This document shows positions 1 through 11,085 of a stretch of DNA of 64,000 nt, in pieces. The number at the start of each line of letters is the position of its first letter. Position 1 is the stretch's first letter. The translations under genes and the position numbers were made by a program. The stretch spans positions 1 through 64,000 of the forward strand of contig JBBSET010000006.1 of the NCBI GenBank assembly GCA_038239485.1, read 5' to 3'. Source of the DNA: DASQEH01 sp038239485. Lineage in GTDB: Bacteria; Actinomycetota; Actinomycetes; Propionibacteriales; Nocardioidaceae. Below the pieces are notes generated by a model. The model was not told the origin of the DNA. It worked only from the letters and a program-made list of their open reading frames with translations, and did no database searches.

Positions 1-1166
1 TCCTCGAGCCCAGTTGCCAAGTCGTCGAGCCGCTCACGGATCGCCTGTGCCTTCGCTCGATGGACGGTCAGGTCAGGTGTCGCCGGTTGGCTGAGAAGGT
101 CTGCCGCGTCCGGACGACTGAGCCGCTCGACGACCACACCGCGCACTGGGATGCCCTCGATGTCTCCGCCCGCGATGAGGGAGTCGATGGGTTCGGCAAC
201 CCGTGAGATGTGCTTCGCTGCTCGGCAGAGGTAGACGCGGCGGCCGTGCCGGGTGTGACCCGTGGCCATGTCGCCGCCGCAGACCCCACACAGGGCGATG
301 GCGGGTAGCAGATACTTTCGAGCGGTCGTGGCGGTCGTGCGGCGGTTCGGCAACGACAGGAGCGCAACCGCGGCATCAAACGTGTCCCCGTCGACGATAG
401 GTGGCCAGGTGCCGGCGCTCACGATCTCCCCGCGGTATGAGCGACGCCCTGCGTAGCGCGGATTCTTGAGCGTCCGGCGAACGGTGGAATGGGTCCAAGT
501 GTTACCCATCGTCGTGAACAGCCCTGCTTGGTTCCATCGCCGGGCAATGCTCTTGAGTGATCCGCCTTCCAGCAGGATTCGATAGCCGGCGGCGAGCTCA
601 CGAGCCTCGGGCTGATTGACTTTGCCCATGTCTAAGACCGTCCGCACCACGCCGCGCGTGGAGCGCGTTTCCGTGGTGGGAACCCCGTATCCGAACGGTC
701 GGCGCCCCCCTGGGTACTTTCCCGCGGCAGCCGCCTGTTGCTGAGCGAGTTTCTGGCGTTCGCCTTTGCGCTCGACCTCCCCTCGCGCTACAGACGCGAG
801 AATCCGCCCGACAAGGCGCCCCGCGTCCGTGGTGAGATCCAGGTCGCCGCTCACGGTTGCTATGCGCACGCCGGTTCGTGAGGACAGGTCGATCAGTTCC
901 TCGAGTTCGGTCAGCTTGCGCGTGAGCCGATCGACGTGCCAGGCGATGATGACCTCGGCTTCGCCCCTATTGATGGCTGCAAGCATCCGCTGGTACGCCG
1001 GCCGCGGCTTGCTCGACGTCGCTGACACGTCGTTGTCGGAGTACTCCCCCTCGATGGTCCAGCCCCGGTCACTGCAGAGTTTCCGGCATTCCTCTCGCTG
1101 ACGGTCGACGGCCGCGCCTGTTCCACTCCGATCGAAGCTCTGGCGGGTGTAGACAAACGCGCGCAT
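1..1166 (-). CDS. Large serine recombinase (integrase), 3' end outside window
   Basis: Site-specific DNA recombinase of the large serine family, which integrates and excises phages or integrative elements. The ATG at 1166 gives an N-terminal resolvase domain starting MRAFVYTRQSFDRSGTG, with the YxRxS catalytic serine at residue 10 and the DRLTRKLTELEEL and RLVGRILASVARGEVERKGER catalytic/E-helix region around 85-145. A Recombinase domain follows (FGYGVPTTE, then SIARRWNQAG and STVRRTLKNPRYAG), then a zinc-ribbon CGVCGG...YLC, then a helical C-terminus still open at base 1. At least 388 residues are visible; the family usually has 450-600. The gene starts only about 25 bp from the point where the neighbouring cpaF-like gene loses homology, the usual position of a serine integrase beside its attachment site. 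The rest of the element lies to the left. Confidence 0.93.
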   Translation of the reverse strand, partial: MRAFVYTRQSFDRSGTGAAVDRQREECRKLCSDRGWTIEGEYSDNDVSATSSKPRPAYQRMLAAINRGEAEVIIAWHVDRLTRKLTELEELIDLSSRTGVRIATVSGDLDLTTDAGRLVGRILASVARGEVERKGERQKLAQQQAAAAGKYPGGRRPFGYGVPTTETRSTRGVVRTVLDMGKVNQPEARELAAGYRILLEGGSLKSIARRWNQAGLFTTMGNTWTHSTVRRTLKNPRYAGRRSYRGEIVSAGTWPPIVDGDTFDAAVALLSLPNRRTTATTARKYLLPAIALCGVCGGDMATGHTRHGRRVYLCRAAKHISRVAEPIDSLIAGGDIEGIPVRGVVVERLSRPDAADLLSQPATPDLTVHRAKAQAIRERLDDLATGLE

Positions 1167-1200
1167 GTCTGTAGTATGGCATCATTCGGTAGCTCGTAGA
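1167..1200. other. Probable attachment-site junction of the integrated element
   Basis: Reading the cpaF-like gene leftward on the minus strand, family-like sequence runs to GHERIVSVEEVYEL and then abruptly becomes unrelated sequence leading into the integrase start. The crossover should therefore lie roughly between 1168 and 1200. Only one end of the element is in the window, so the duplicated core cannot be defined. This is inferred from loss of homology and integrase position. Confidence 0.65.
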
Positions 1201-1915
1201 CCTCCTCCACCGACACGATGCGCTCATGGCCCGGCACTGCCGAGCCCAGCGTGTTCAGCATCGTGGTCTTACCCGCCTGGGTACCGCCGGCCACGATGAT
1301 GTTGAGCCCGGCGACGACGCACGACTCCAGGAAGGCTGCCGCTTGGGCGGTCAAGGTGCCCAGCTCGACCAGGTCGTGCAGGCGCCTGGCCTTGACCACG
1401 AACTTACGGACGTTGACCGCGCTGAAGCCTCGTGTGATGCCGTCGAGAACCACATGCAGCCGATGCCCCGACGGGAGCATCGCGTCGACGAAGGGGCTGG
1501 ACAGGTCGAGTCGCCGACCGGAAGCCTTGAGCATCCGCTCGATCAGGTCCCGCACCTGAACCGCGGTCAGGATCGTCGTCGTCAGCTCGTGGCGGCCGTC
1601 GCGGGCGACGAACACCCGCTGTGGCTGATTGATCCAGATCTCCTCCACCGTGGGGTCGTCCAGATAGCGCTGCAGCGGTCCGAAGCCCGCCACGCGCGCC
1701 ACCAGCTCGTCGACGACTGCATCCGGGTCACCGACCGGACGCACCACTCCCGACAGGCTCCGCTGGTCGTGGGCCAACACCGCCGACCGGGCGAAGCGCC
1801 GTACCGCGTCCACCTCCGTGAGTGGGTCCACCCCGCTGCGGCGAACCTCGTCGCGCACGTCGGCGTCCAGCAGCTCCAACGCCGACGCGCCATCCGCCAG
1901 ACCAGTACGAACCAT
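1192..1915 (-). pseudogene. 5' part of TadA/CpaF-type secretion ATPase, split by the element
   Basis: CpaF/TadA-like (VirB11 superfamily) ATPases power Tad/Flp pilus and type IV/II-like secretion systems. About 241 residues remain from an ATG at 1915, chosen over an upstream TTG because GAAGG lies 8 nt before it. Recognisable parts are the N-terminal region (VVDELVARVAGFGPLQRYL), the domain around DPTVEEIWINQPQRVFVA, SGRRLDLSSPFVDAMLPSG, and a Walker A GGTQAGKTT. Homology stops after VSVEEVYEL, so the Walker B, His box and the rest of the catalytic domain are missing here. The open frame continues to 911 only because it runs antisense-free through the integrase gene in another frame. The 3' half should sit beyond the far end of the element. 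Excision would restore it. Confidence 0.8.
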
Positions 1916-2125
1916 GACCAAACCTTCAAATCGGCAACAGGGTAGGCGGAGTCTTGCCTAGGTTTCGTCATCCCGCCAGCGCGCAGCGACGCCTGTGGAT
2001 CACCACCGCCCCAGCAGCCACGGTGGGCAACCCGAGTCCCACCGACGCCGCGGCAGCCGGTCGCCGTTACTCCGCAGACCCACCGGCTCGACGTGGGCAG
2101 CGGGCCATTCGCTCGGGTCCCGGCG

Positions 2126-3661
2126 TCAGCCCGGAGCGCCCGAGGTGGACGGCACATCCTCCTTCTTCGCGCTGATCAGGACGACGGCCACCACCAATGC
2201 CGCGAAGAAGAGGATGGCCCCCCACAGAAACGCGATGTGATAGCCGTGCACGAATGCGAGCCCGGTGACACTGGCCGCGTCGGCTGGATTCGTCAGATGT
2301 GAGGCGACGTACGTGGTCACCGCCCCGGCGTACAGCGTGTTGAGCAGGGCCAGACCAAGGGACCCGCCGACCTGCTGCGCCGTGTTCAGAACGGCACTGG
2401 CCACGCCTGCGTCATGGTCGGCCACGCCGATGAGGGCGGTGCTGGCTGCCGGGATGAAGACCGCTGCGAGACCCGCGCTCATCAGCAGCAGCGGCACGAG
2501 CACGTGCGACCAGTACGCCGAGCTCTCGGAGACCTGAGTGAGCATCAGCATGGCCACGACGGCCACCACGAGGCCGGGCACGATCAGCGGCTTGGGACCT
2601 GTCCGCGGCAGCAGCTGCGAGATGATCCCGGCAGTCACGATGAGGCCGCCGCTGAAGGGCAGGAACGCGAAGCCGGATTTCAACGGACTCCAGCCCAAGG
2701 TGATCTGGAAGTAGTAGGTCAGGAACAAGAACATTGCGAAGAGCCCGGCCCCGACGAACAGGAACACCAGGTAGGAGCCACCACGGTTCCGGTCCAACAC
2801 CACCCGCATCGGTAGCAGCGGGTGCTTCGCGCGCAGCTCCCAGACGACGAAGGCGACCAGCAGCACCGCAGCGGCGAACAGGAACACCAGCGTCGAGCTC
2901 GCGGTCCAGCCCAGCACCTCGGTGCTCTTGCCGGGGTTCTTCTGCTTCGCCGCCTCGGTGAATCCGTAGACCAGCGAGACCAGCCCGAGGGTGGCCAGCA
3001 AGGCGCCAGGGATGTCGTAGCGAGTATCGCCGTGGGCCTTGCTCTCGGTCACGATCGGGATGGCGGCCGCGGCCGCGAGCAGCGCGATAGGCACATTCAC
3101 GCCGAGGCACCACCGCCACGAGGCGTACTCGGTGAGCACGCCACCGACGATCAGCCCGATCGCAGCGCCGCCACCGCTGATCGCCCCGAAGACGCCGAAG
3201 GCGACGGCGCGCTCCTTCGGCAAGGTGAACATCACGGTGATGAGGGACAGGGCCGACGGGGCGAGCAGTGCGGCGAAGGCACCTTGGAGACCTCGGGCGG
3301 CGAACAGCAGACCAGCAGTCGACGCGATTCCGCCCAGCGCGGACGCCGCGGCGAAGCCGAGCAGGCCGACGATGAAGGTCCGCTTTCGGCCTACGAAGTC
3401 AGCGATCCGGCCGCCCAGGAGCAGCAGTCCGCCGAAGGCCAACGTGTAGGCGGTGACCACCCATTGCCGGTCGGCGTCGCTGATGCTGAGGGCCTTCTGC
3501 GCGGACGGCAGGGCGATGTTGACGATGGAGGCGTCCAGGATGATCATCAGCTGGGCGATGGCGATCACGCCCAGTGCGATCCAGCGTCGGGGGTCGGGCT
3601 CCGATGCAGGGTCCCCCGACTGCTCGTGGACGGCCTCGCCGGGGAGGGTGGACTCGGGCAT
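2126..3661 (-). CDS. MFS drug transporter, DHA2/EmrB-QacA family (14 TMS)
   Basis: Proton-driven multidrug exporter of the inner membrane. The 511-residue protein has the length and pattern of 14-TMS DHA2 transporters. Near the start are WIALGVIAIAQLMIILDASIVNIALPSA (motif D1-like; LDASIVNIALP visible) and motif A GGRIADFVGRKR in the first cytoplasmic loop, and a glycine-rich motif C-like GAISGGGAAIGLIVGGVL in TM5. The ATG at 3661 is preceded by GAGGAGA about 5 nt upstream, supporting the start. The gene stands alone: its neighbours are the split cpaF gene (same strand, 210 bp away) and an oppositely oriented oxidoreductase. Substrate cannot be read from sequence; antibiotic or dye export is the family norm. 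Confidence 0.9.
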   Translation of the reverse strand: MPESTLPGEAVHEQSGDPASEPDPRRWIALGVIAIAQLMIILDASIVNIALPSAQKALSISDADRQWVVTAYTLAFGGLLLLGGRIADFVGRKRTFIVGLLGFAAASALGGIASTAGLLFAARGLQGAFAALLAPSALSLITVMFTLPKERAVAFGVFGAISGGGAAIGLIVGGVLTEYASWRWCLGVNVPIALLAAAAAIPIVTESKAHGDTRYDIPGALLATLGLVSLVYGFTEAAKQKNPGKSTEVLGWTASSTLVFLFAAAVLLVAFVVWELRAKHPLLPMRVVLDRNRGGSYLVFLFVGAGLFAMFLFLTYYFQITLGWSPLKSGFAFLPFSGGLIVTAGIISQLLPRTGPKPLIVPGLVVAVVAMLMLTQVSESSAYWSHVLVPLLLMSAGLAAVFIPAASTALIGVADHDAGVASAVLNTAQQVGGSLGLALLNTLYAGAVTTYVASHLTNPADAASVTGLAFVHGYHIAFLWGAILFFAALVVAVVLISAKKEDVPSTSGAPG

Positions 3662-4078
3662 GGGGTCTCCTCAAGATCTGCGGCCGGTTGCTGATGTAGG
3701 CATCATGGGCGTGACCACCGACAGTTTCCGGTCATGGGAACCGCGGCTGAGAGATGGCTGAGTGCTGCAAGCACCTGACACAAGAGTCTGCGGTCGGCCT
3801 CCATTCCCGATCCCTCGACCCGATTTCCGCTTCGGGGTGCTCGTCGCAAGGTCCACGTCGGCGCGGACGGGCGCGTCGCCTTCCCGGCGGAGCTCGACTA
3901 GACCTTGGTATCGAACGGCCGCGTTCGCCCGGAGGACCGGGTGCAGTGGAACAACGGCGACTGCGACTGTGACCCGATGACATGGCTCAGGAATGCGAGT
4001 CGCCCGACCATGGTTACCGGCAACTAACCACTGACGGACCACCCGGGGGTCGTGAGACCTCGGACGAGGAGAAGACCC
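3662..4078. other. 417-bp divergent intergenic region
   Basis: This separates the divergent DHA2 transporter and the MDR oxidoreductase. Several short open frames exist in all frames but none has family resemblance or consistent codon bias with a ribosome binding site. Promoters for both flanking genes must lie here; I do not see an unambiguous -35/-10 pair or a long inverted repeat. Confidence 0.4.
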
Positions 4079-4981
4079 ATGAAGGCAGTGCAGTTCGCCG
4101 AGTACGGCGGCCCCGAGGTGCTCCAGGTACAGGAGGTCGACGAACCCCATGCTGGCTCAGGTCAGGTGCGAATCGCCGTCCGTGCCGCCGGTGTCAACGC
4201 GATCGACTGGAAGATCCGGGCCGGGTACCTGCGCGAGCAGGTGCCGATGGCTCTACCGGCAGGCACCGGGATGGATGCGGCGGGGGTGGTGGACGAGGTG
4301 GGCGTCGGGGTGACTGACGTCGCGGTCGGCGACGAGGTCTTCGGTATCGGGTCCTCGACCCTCGCCGAGTACGCGGTGCTGTCGAGCTGGGCGACGAAGC
4401 CTGCCGACCTGTCGTTCGACGAGGCCGCCGGCTACCCGGTCGCCGTCGAGACGGCTATCCGGATCCTGGACCAGGTAGGGGTGCAGCCGGGTGAGACGCT
4501 CCTGGTGAGTGGAGCCGCTGGTGGCGTGGGCTCTGCTGCCGTCCAGATCGCCCGGTCCCGTGGCATCGCTGTGATCGGAACTGCTAGCGAGGCCAACCAG
4601 GACTACCTCCGCTCACTCGATGCCACGGCGACCACCTACGGACCGGGCCTCGTCGGGCGGGTGCTGCGCCTCGCGCCCGACGGCGTCGACGCCGCCCTCG
4701 ACATCGCAGGGTCCGGAGTCATACCCGAGCTGGTCGAACTGACCGGCGAGGCGTCGAAGGTTCTGTCCATCGCCGACTTCAGCGCCCCAGAGCATGGCGC
4801 ACAGGTGTCCATGAGTGGGACCAACCACACGGCCGCCTTCGCAGAGGCGGCGCGGCTGTTCGAGGAGGGCGGGTTCAGCATCCCGGTGTCGAAGACATTT
4901 CCCTTGGCCGAGGCAGCCGACGCCCACGCGACCAGCCAGGCCGGGCACGCCGTCGGCAAGTTCGTGGTGACGCTGGCCTGA
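4079..4981 (+). CDS. NADP-dependent MDR-family (quinone) oxidoreductase
   Basis: Zinc-independent medium-chain dehydrogenase/reductase of the quinone reductase/enoyl reductase type, cytoplasmic, using NADPH. The 300-residue protein starts MKAVQFAEYGGPEVLQ, typical of the family. It has the GroES-like N-domain with AAGVNAIDWKIRAG, the ADH signature region GTGMDAAGVVDEVG, and the Rossmann motif SGAAGGVGSAAVQIA around residue 150. No structural zinc cysteine cluster is present, fitting the zinc-free branch. The ATG at 4079 is preferred over an in-frame GTG at 4052 because AGGAG precedes it by 8 nt and the first codons match family starts. Substrate is unknown. It is followed 66 bp later by an alpha/beta hydrolase on the same strand. 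Confidence 0.9.
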   Translation: MKAVQFAEYGGPEVLQVQEVDEPHAGSGQVRIAVRAAGVNAIDWKIRAGYLREQVPMALPAGTGMDAAGVVDEVGVGVTDVAVGDEVFGIGSSTLAEYAVLSSWATKPADLSFDEAAGYPVAVETAIRILDQVGVQPGETLLVSGAAGGVGSAAVQIARSRGIAVIGTASEANQDYLRSLDATATTYGPGLVGRVLRLAPDGVDAALDIAGSGVIPELVELTGEASKVLSIADFSAPEHGAQVSMSGTNHTAAFAEAARLFEEGGFSIPVSKTFPLAEAADAHATSQAGHAVGKFVVTLA

Positions 4982-5047
4982 GCCGCCGGCGTCGGGATGG
5001 TCGCTCCTGTCATGCAGTCGGCGTCCAATGCCCGCTAGGTTGCGGTG

Positions 5048-5737
5048 ATGACGGCGCCGGTGCTCCTGTGCCTCCACGGTCTCGGTCGCTCGGCCGCCGA
5101 CTGGGACGGGGTGAGGCCACGCCTCGAGCAGCTCGGACGAGTCGTCGCCCCAGAGTTGCCACGCCACGCGGAGCACGCCCAGGCAGTTGCGGCATCAGCC
5201 AGCCCGGACGGCGCGATCGTGCTCGGCCACTCGATGGGCGCCGTGACCGCGATGCGGCTCGCAGCCGAGCCGGGCCGTGGGATCCTTGGTGTCGTCTTGA
5301 CCAGCTCGTTCTTCCCACCGGCCCTCAACGGCCGCTCGGTCGCCGCGTCGCTCGCGGACTACGCCGGGCACCGGCTGGCATTTGTCCGGGGGCACGGCCG
5401 CCCGCCAGCACCGCCGCGATCGTCTTCTTCGCGAGCGTCAGCGTCGCTGAGCGGCGACCGCCTCGCGATCAACGGACTGGGCTACCTCGCCGCCACGGCC
5501 GTGCACAGCTCGCAGTTCCGCGCGACCACGGCCGCCGTCACTGCACCTGTGCTTGTCGTGCATGCCGCCGATGACCACTACGTGCCCGTCGACTTCGCAC
5601 TGGCCGCGGCGGGTGGACACCCGCGATGGCGGCTCAGTGTCCTTGATGAGGGCGGTCACTATCCTCAACTGGCCGCCTCGGCCCGATGGCTCGACGTGGT
5701 CGAGCCGTGGCTTCGAGAGCTGCTTGGCGATGGCTAG
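5048..5737 (+). CDS. Alpha/beta hydrolase
   Basis: Cytoplasmic serine hydrolase of the alpha/beta fold, 229 residues. The order of motifs is LCLHGLGRSAADW (oxyanion region), VLGHSMGA with the nucleophile Ser in GxSxG near residue 62, VVHAADDHYVPVD carrying the acid Asp, and DEGGHYPQL carrying the catalytic His. A Pro/Ser-rich stretch (RPPAPPRSSSSRAS) in the lid region is unusual and could be either a divergent lid or a short local frame disturbance; both flanks are in the same frame. The start may be this ATG or the GTG one codon earlier. Substrate unknown. Probably co-transcribed with the upstream oxidoreductase. Confidence 0.8.
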   Translation: MTAPVLLCLHGLGRSAADWDGVRPRLEQLGRVVAPELPRHAEHAQAVAASASPDGAIVLGHSMGAVTAMRLAAEPGRGILGVVLTSSFFPPALNGRSVAASLADYAGHRLAFVRGHGRPPAPPRSSSSRASASLSGDRLAINGLGYLAATAVHSSQFRATTAAVTAPVLVVHAADDHYVPVDFALAAAGGHPRWRLSVLDEGGHYPQLAASARWLDVVEPWLRELLGDG

Positions 5738-5821
5738 CAGCATTCGTTGCCAGGCCGGCGTCACCGTTCGTGACATCTCCGGTCTTGTACGGTCCGTCGC
5801 CAGCCGCGATGCTTGCTCGCT

Positions 5822-7768
5822 ATGACAAGCCTTCGCGGCGCGGGTACCGAGGCTGCCCACTCCGAGGCGAGGCCCGCGGTCGGCTCCTCACCGTTTCCGC
5901 CGATTGCCAGCTACGCCTTCCTGTCGGACTGCGAGACGTCATGCCTGATCGCGCCCAGCGGCGCCGTGGAATGGATGTGTCTGCCACGACCGGACGCTCC
6001 GAGCGTCTTCGCGGCCCTCCTGGACCGGGCGGCCGGGAGCTTCCGGCTCAACCCGATGGGCGTCCAGGTTCCTGCTGCCCGCCGGTACCTGCCGGGAAGC
6101 CTGATGGTCGAGACCACCTGGCAGTCGCGAACCGGGTGGCTGATCGTCCGTGACGCGCTGACCATGGGGCCGTGGCACAACACCGAGGCCCGCTCCAAGA
6201 CACACCGGCGCCCACCGACCGACTATGACGCCGAGCACTGTCTGCTGCGGACGGTGAAGTGCGTGAGCGGGTCTGTCGACCTGTCGGTCGTGTGCGAGCC
6301 GATGTTCTGCTTCGGCGAGCACGAGGCGGCCTGGAGGTATGACGGGGTCGGATACGAGTCGGTCCGCGCGGACTCCCCCGCCAGCAGTACCGGCAGCTTC
6401 ACCATGCGCCTCAACACCAACCTCAGGCTCGGCATCGAGGGCCGCACGGCGCAGGTGCGTACCCGGATGTCCGAGGGCGACAGCGCCTTCTTCGCCCTGT
6501 CGTGGGCTGACGTCGAGCCTCCCACCACGTGGGCCGCGGCGGACGAGCGGATGTGGCGCACGTCTGAGTACTGGCGGCGCTGGATCACCCAGGGGGTCTT
6601 TCCCGACCATCCGTGGCGGGTGTATCTGCAACGCAGCGCACTGACGCTCAAGGGGCTGACCTATGCCCCGACAGGAGCCCTGCTGGCGGCATCGACCACC
6701 TCGCTGCCCGAAACGCCCGGCGGAGAGCGCAACTGGGACTACCGCTACGCCTGGATCCGCGACTCGACCTTCGCCCTCTGGGGGCTCTACACCCTCGGGC
6801 TCGACCGCGAGGCCCAGGACTTCTTCTCGTTCCTGCGCGACGTCAGCACCGACGAACCCGAGCTGCAGATCATGTACGGCGTCGGAGGCGAACGAACACC
6901 CGACGAGACCATCCTCGAGCACCTCACGGGATACGAGGGGGCTCGGCCGGTCCGGGTCGGCAACGGGGCACACACCCAGCGCCAGCACGACGTCTGGGGA
7001 GCCGTCCTGGACTCGGTCTACCTGCACACCAAGTCACGCGAGCAACTGCAGGAGAGCCTCTGGCCGGTGCTCCGGAGTCAGGTCGAGCAGGCAATCGCGC
7101 ACTGGCGCGAGCCGGATAGCGGGATATGGGAGGTGCGTGGCGAGCCGCAACACTTCACCTCGTCGAAGCTGATGTGCTGGGTGGCTCTCGACCGGGGGGC
7201 GCGGCTGGCGCGCCTGCACGACGAGCTCGACTTCGCCGAGCACTGGCAGAAGCTTGCCGGCGAGATCCACGCCGACATCTGCGACAACGGGGTCGACGAG
7301 CGGGGCGTCTTCGTGCAGCGCTACGGGTCCCGGGCGCTCGACGCTTCCTTGCTCCTCGTCCCCCTGCTGCGGTTCCTTCCGCCCGACGACGAACGGGTCC
7401 GTGCCACCGTGTTCGCCATCGCCGACGAGCTCACCGAGGACGGGCTGGTGCTTCGCTACCGGGTCGAGGAGACTGACGACGGACTTTCCGGCGAGGAGGG
7501 TACCTTCACCATCTGCTCCTTCTGGCTGGTGTCGGCGCTCATCGAGATCGGCGAGCACCAGCGGGCCCGCAACCTGTGCGAGCGGCTGCTGTCGTACGCG
7601 AGCCCGCTGCTTCTGTACGGCGAGGAGATCGACCCCCATACCGGCCGCCATCTCGGCAACTTCCCGCAGGCGTTCACCCACCTCGCACTCATCAACGCTG
7701 TGGTTCACGTCATCCGGGCCGAGGAGGACCCGGGGGCGAGCCAGTTCACGCCCGCCCACGGCCCCTGA
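5822..7768 (+). CDS. Glycoside hydrolase family 15 (glucoamylase/trehalase-like)
   Basis: Cytoplasmic enzyme of the GH15 bacterial group whose characterised actinobacterial members hydrolyse trehalose or alpha-glucans with inversion. The 648-residue length fits. The N-terminal beta-sandwich carries the typical YAFLSDCETSCLIAPSGAV..WMCLPRPDAPSVF. The (alpha/alpha)6 barrel has ERNWDYRYAWIRDSTFALW, then TGYEGARPVRVGNGAHTQRQ, the general-acid region DSGIWEVRGEPQHFTSSK, and near the end EEGTFTICSFWLVSALIE. The ATG at 5822 is chosen over an in-frame TTG at 5813. There is no signal peptide. No other trehalose gene is adjacent, so trehalase versus glucoamylase is undecided. Confidence 0.88.
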   Translation: MTSLRGAGTEAAHSEARPAVGSSPFPPIASYAFLSDCETSCLIAPSGAVEWMCLPRPDAPSVFAALLDRAAGSFRLNPMGVQVPAARRYLPGSLMVETTWQSRTGWLIVRDALTMGPWHNTEARSKTHRRPPTDYDAEHCLLRTVKCVSGSVDLSVVCEPMFCFGEHEAAWRYDGVGYESVRADSPASSTGSFTMRLNTNLRLGIEGRTAQVRTRMSEGDSAFFALSWADVEPPTTWAAADERMWRTSEYWRRWITQGVFPDHPWRVYLQRSALTLKGLTYAPTGALLAASTTSLPETPGGERNWDYRYAWIRDSTFALWGLYTLGLDREAQDFFSFLRDVSTDEPELQIMYGVGGERTPDETILEHLTGYEGARPVRVGNGAHTQRQHDVWGAVLDSVYLHTKSREQLQESLWPVLRSQVEQAIAHWREPDSGIWEVRGEPQHFTSSKLMCWVALDRGARLARLHDELDFAEHWQKLAGEIHADICDNGVDERGVFVQRYGSRALDASLLLVPLLRFLPPDDERVRATVFAIADELTEDGLVLRYRVEETDDGLSGEEGTFTICSFWLVSALIEIGEHQRARNLCERLLSYASPLLLYGEEIDPHTGRHLGNFPQAFTHLALINAVVHVIRAEEDPGASQFTPAHGP

Positions 7769-7769
7769 C

Positions 7770-7791
7770 GGTCGCTCAGCCCTCAGCGACC
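7770..7791. terminator. Inverted repeat at convergent gene junction
   Basis: GGTCGCT (7770-7776) and AGCGACC (7785-7791) form a 7-bp stem with an 8-nt loop between the convergent GH15 and Ala-rich genes, overlapping the latter's stop codon. No U-tract follows, so termination is only a suggestion. Confidence 0.35.
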
Positions 7792-8557
7792 TCGTGCAGC
7801 TGGCGTTCGGTCGCCAGAGCAACCTCCTGCATGGCCGCGGCGGCCCAGGAGACCTCGTGCTCGATGGCGATCTCTGTCGCCGACGCGATCGACGCCGCCC
7901 GAGCGGCCGCAGCGGCGACGGCTGATGCGACCTCGGCGGCGGCCAGTGCGGTCTCGGCGGCGGTGGCGGCCGCAGCGGCGGCGACCGTCCTGGACACGTG
8001 CAACGCCGTGAGGGTCGCCTCGATCTCGTAGCCCGGTGTGACTGATGCGGCGATGGTCGAGGCCGCGAGCGTGGCGGCGAAGGCGACCGTCGAGGCCGAC
8101 ATGTCAGCCTGGCGCAGGATCGCGGCAGCTGTCTCGCCGCGTTGTGTGCGGCGAGCTCGGCGGCTGCGCCGGTGGCGTTGGCACGGACGGCTCGGGCGGC
8201 CTCGGCGGCGTGAGCGGTCTTCTCGGCGGCCACCTGGACGGCGGCCCGGGTGATGGACTCGGCCTCGGCGACGATGGTCGGAGCCGTCCTGCCAAGGATT
8301 TCGTGCCGCTCGGTGTGCGTCTGGCCCAGATCGGGTACCGGGTCAAGGAGAACCGCCGGACCGGCAAGGGGTGCAGCCAGAGCGCGCAGAATGTCGTGCA
8401 GTCTCGCCGCGAAGCCCAGCTCCTCGCGCGCGATGGCCATGGCCAAGGTCAGCGCCAGGTCGGGGGACAGCGTCAACACGACATCGGTCCCGTCGTGGTA
8501 CGCGGTCGCAGCCGGCACGGGATCTGGCTGCGAGGACGGTATGCGGTGCCGGGCCAT
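7776..8557 (-). CDS. Ala-rich helical protein of unknown function (frame broken near 8135)
   Basis: I do not recognise this family. The N-terminal about 140 residues (start ATG 8557, GAGAGG 8 nt upstream) read MARHRIPSSQPDPVPAATAY, a short folded segment (DVVLTLSPDLALTLAMAIAR), then an Ala-rich helix. That frame degenerates after AAELAAHNAA, while a second frame continues the same composition from ETAAAILRQADMSAST to the stop at 7776. Inserting one G after GCGGCG (near 8135) joins them into one protein of about 260 residues. The C-terminal half is almost pure alanine-rich helix (VAAAAAATAAETALAAAEVA), with no transmembrane segment or signal peptide. It is divergent from type III glutamine synthetase. 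It could be a structural or DNA-binding helical protein; function unknown. Confidence 0.6.
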
Positions 8558-8600
8558 GAAGACCTCTCCAGAACAGTTGCCGGATCATGGGAAATCACTC

Positions 8601-8618
8601 TAAGTAGCGATTTACTTA
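8601..8618. promoter_or_regulatory. Inverted repeat in the Ala-rich/glnN divergent region
   Basis: TAAGTA (8601-8606) and TACTTA (8613-8618) form a perfect 6-bp inverted repeat with a 6-nt spacer, in an unusually AT-rich patch of the 282-bp divergent region (8558-8839). The size and symmetry suit a dimeric repressor operator; which gene it controls is unknown. Confidence 0.4.
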
Positions 8619-8839
8619 CGGTGAGTCTAGCAACGGACGGCACCTCCCCGTGCCAATGCGTCGAATGTCTCGAGCCGGCCGAATGTTTCATCCGGGGTCG
8701 GCGCCGGGCCGTCGCCCGCTGGCCTGTTCACAGCCTTGAAATGTCACTGTCACGCCGGCTTGCGGCGCCGTCGTTAGGTTGACGGAGTCTGAGCCCTCAC
8801 CAGTCGCGGATCGTCGCGCCGTTTCGAAGGAACTCCCTC

Positions 8840-11014
<2,175 letters not shown>

Positions 11015-11085
11015 GCCGACGGCCTCCCGCAGCAGGGCCTGTGACCGGTGTTGCTGCTTCGGCGTCTGCGCCCCTACCACCTGCT

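Noticed and set aside
911..1191. C-terminal 90 residues of the long frame that begins in cpaF
   Set aside because: This part is antisense-frame noise through the serine integrase gene; family similarity ends at the junction.
7034..7775. Continuation of the Ala-rich gene's first frame past 7776
   Set aside because: It is antisense to GH15 and has shadow composition; the second frame with the stop at 7776 carries the plausible protein.
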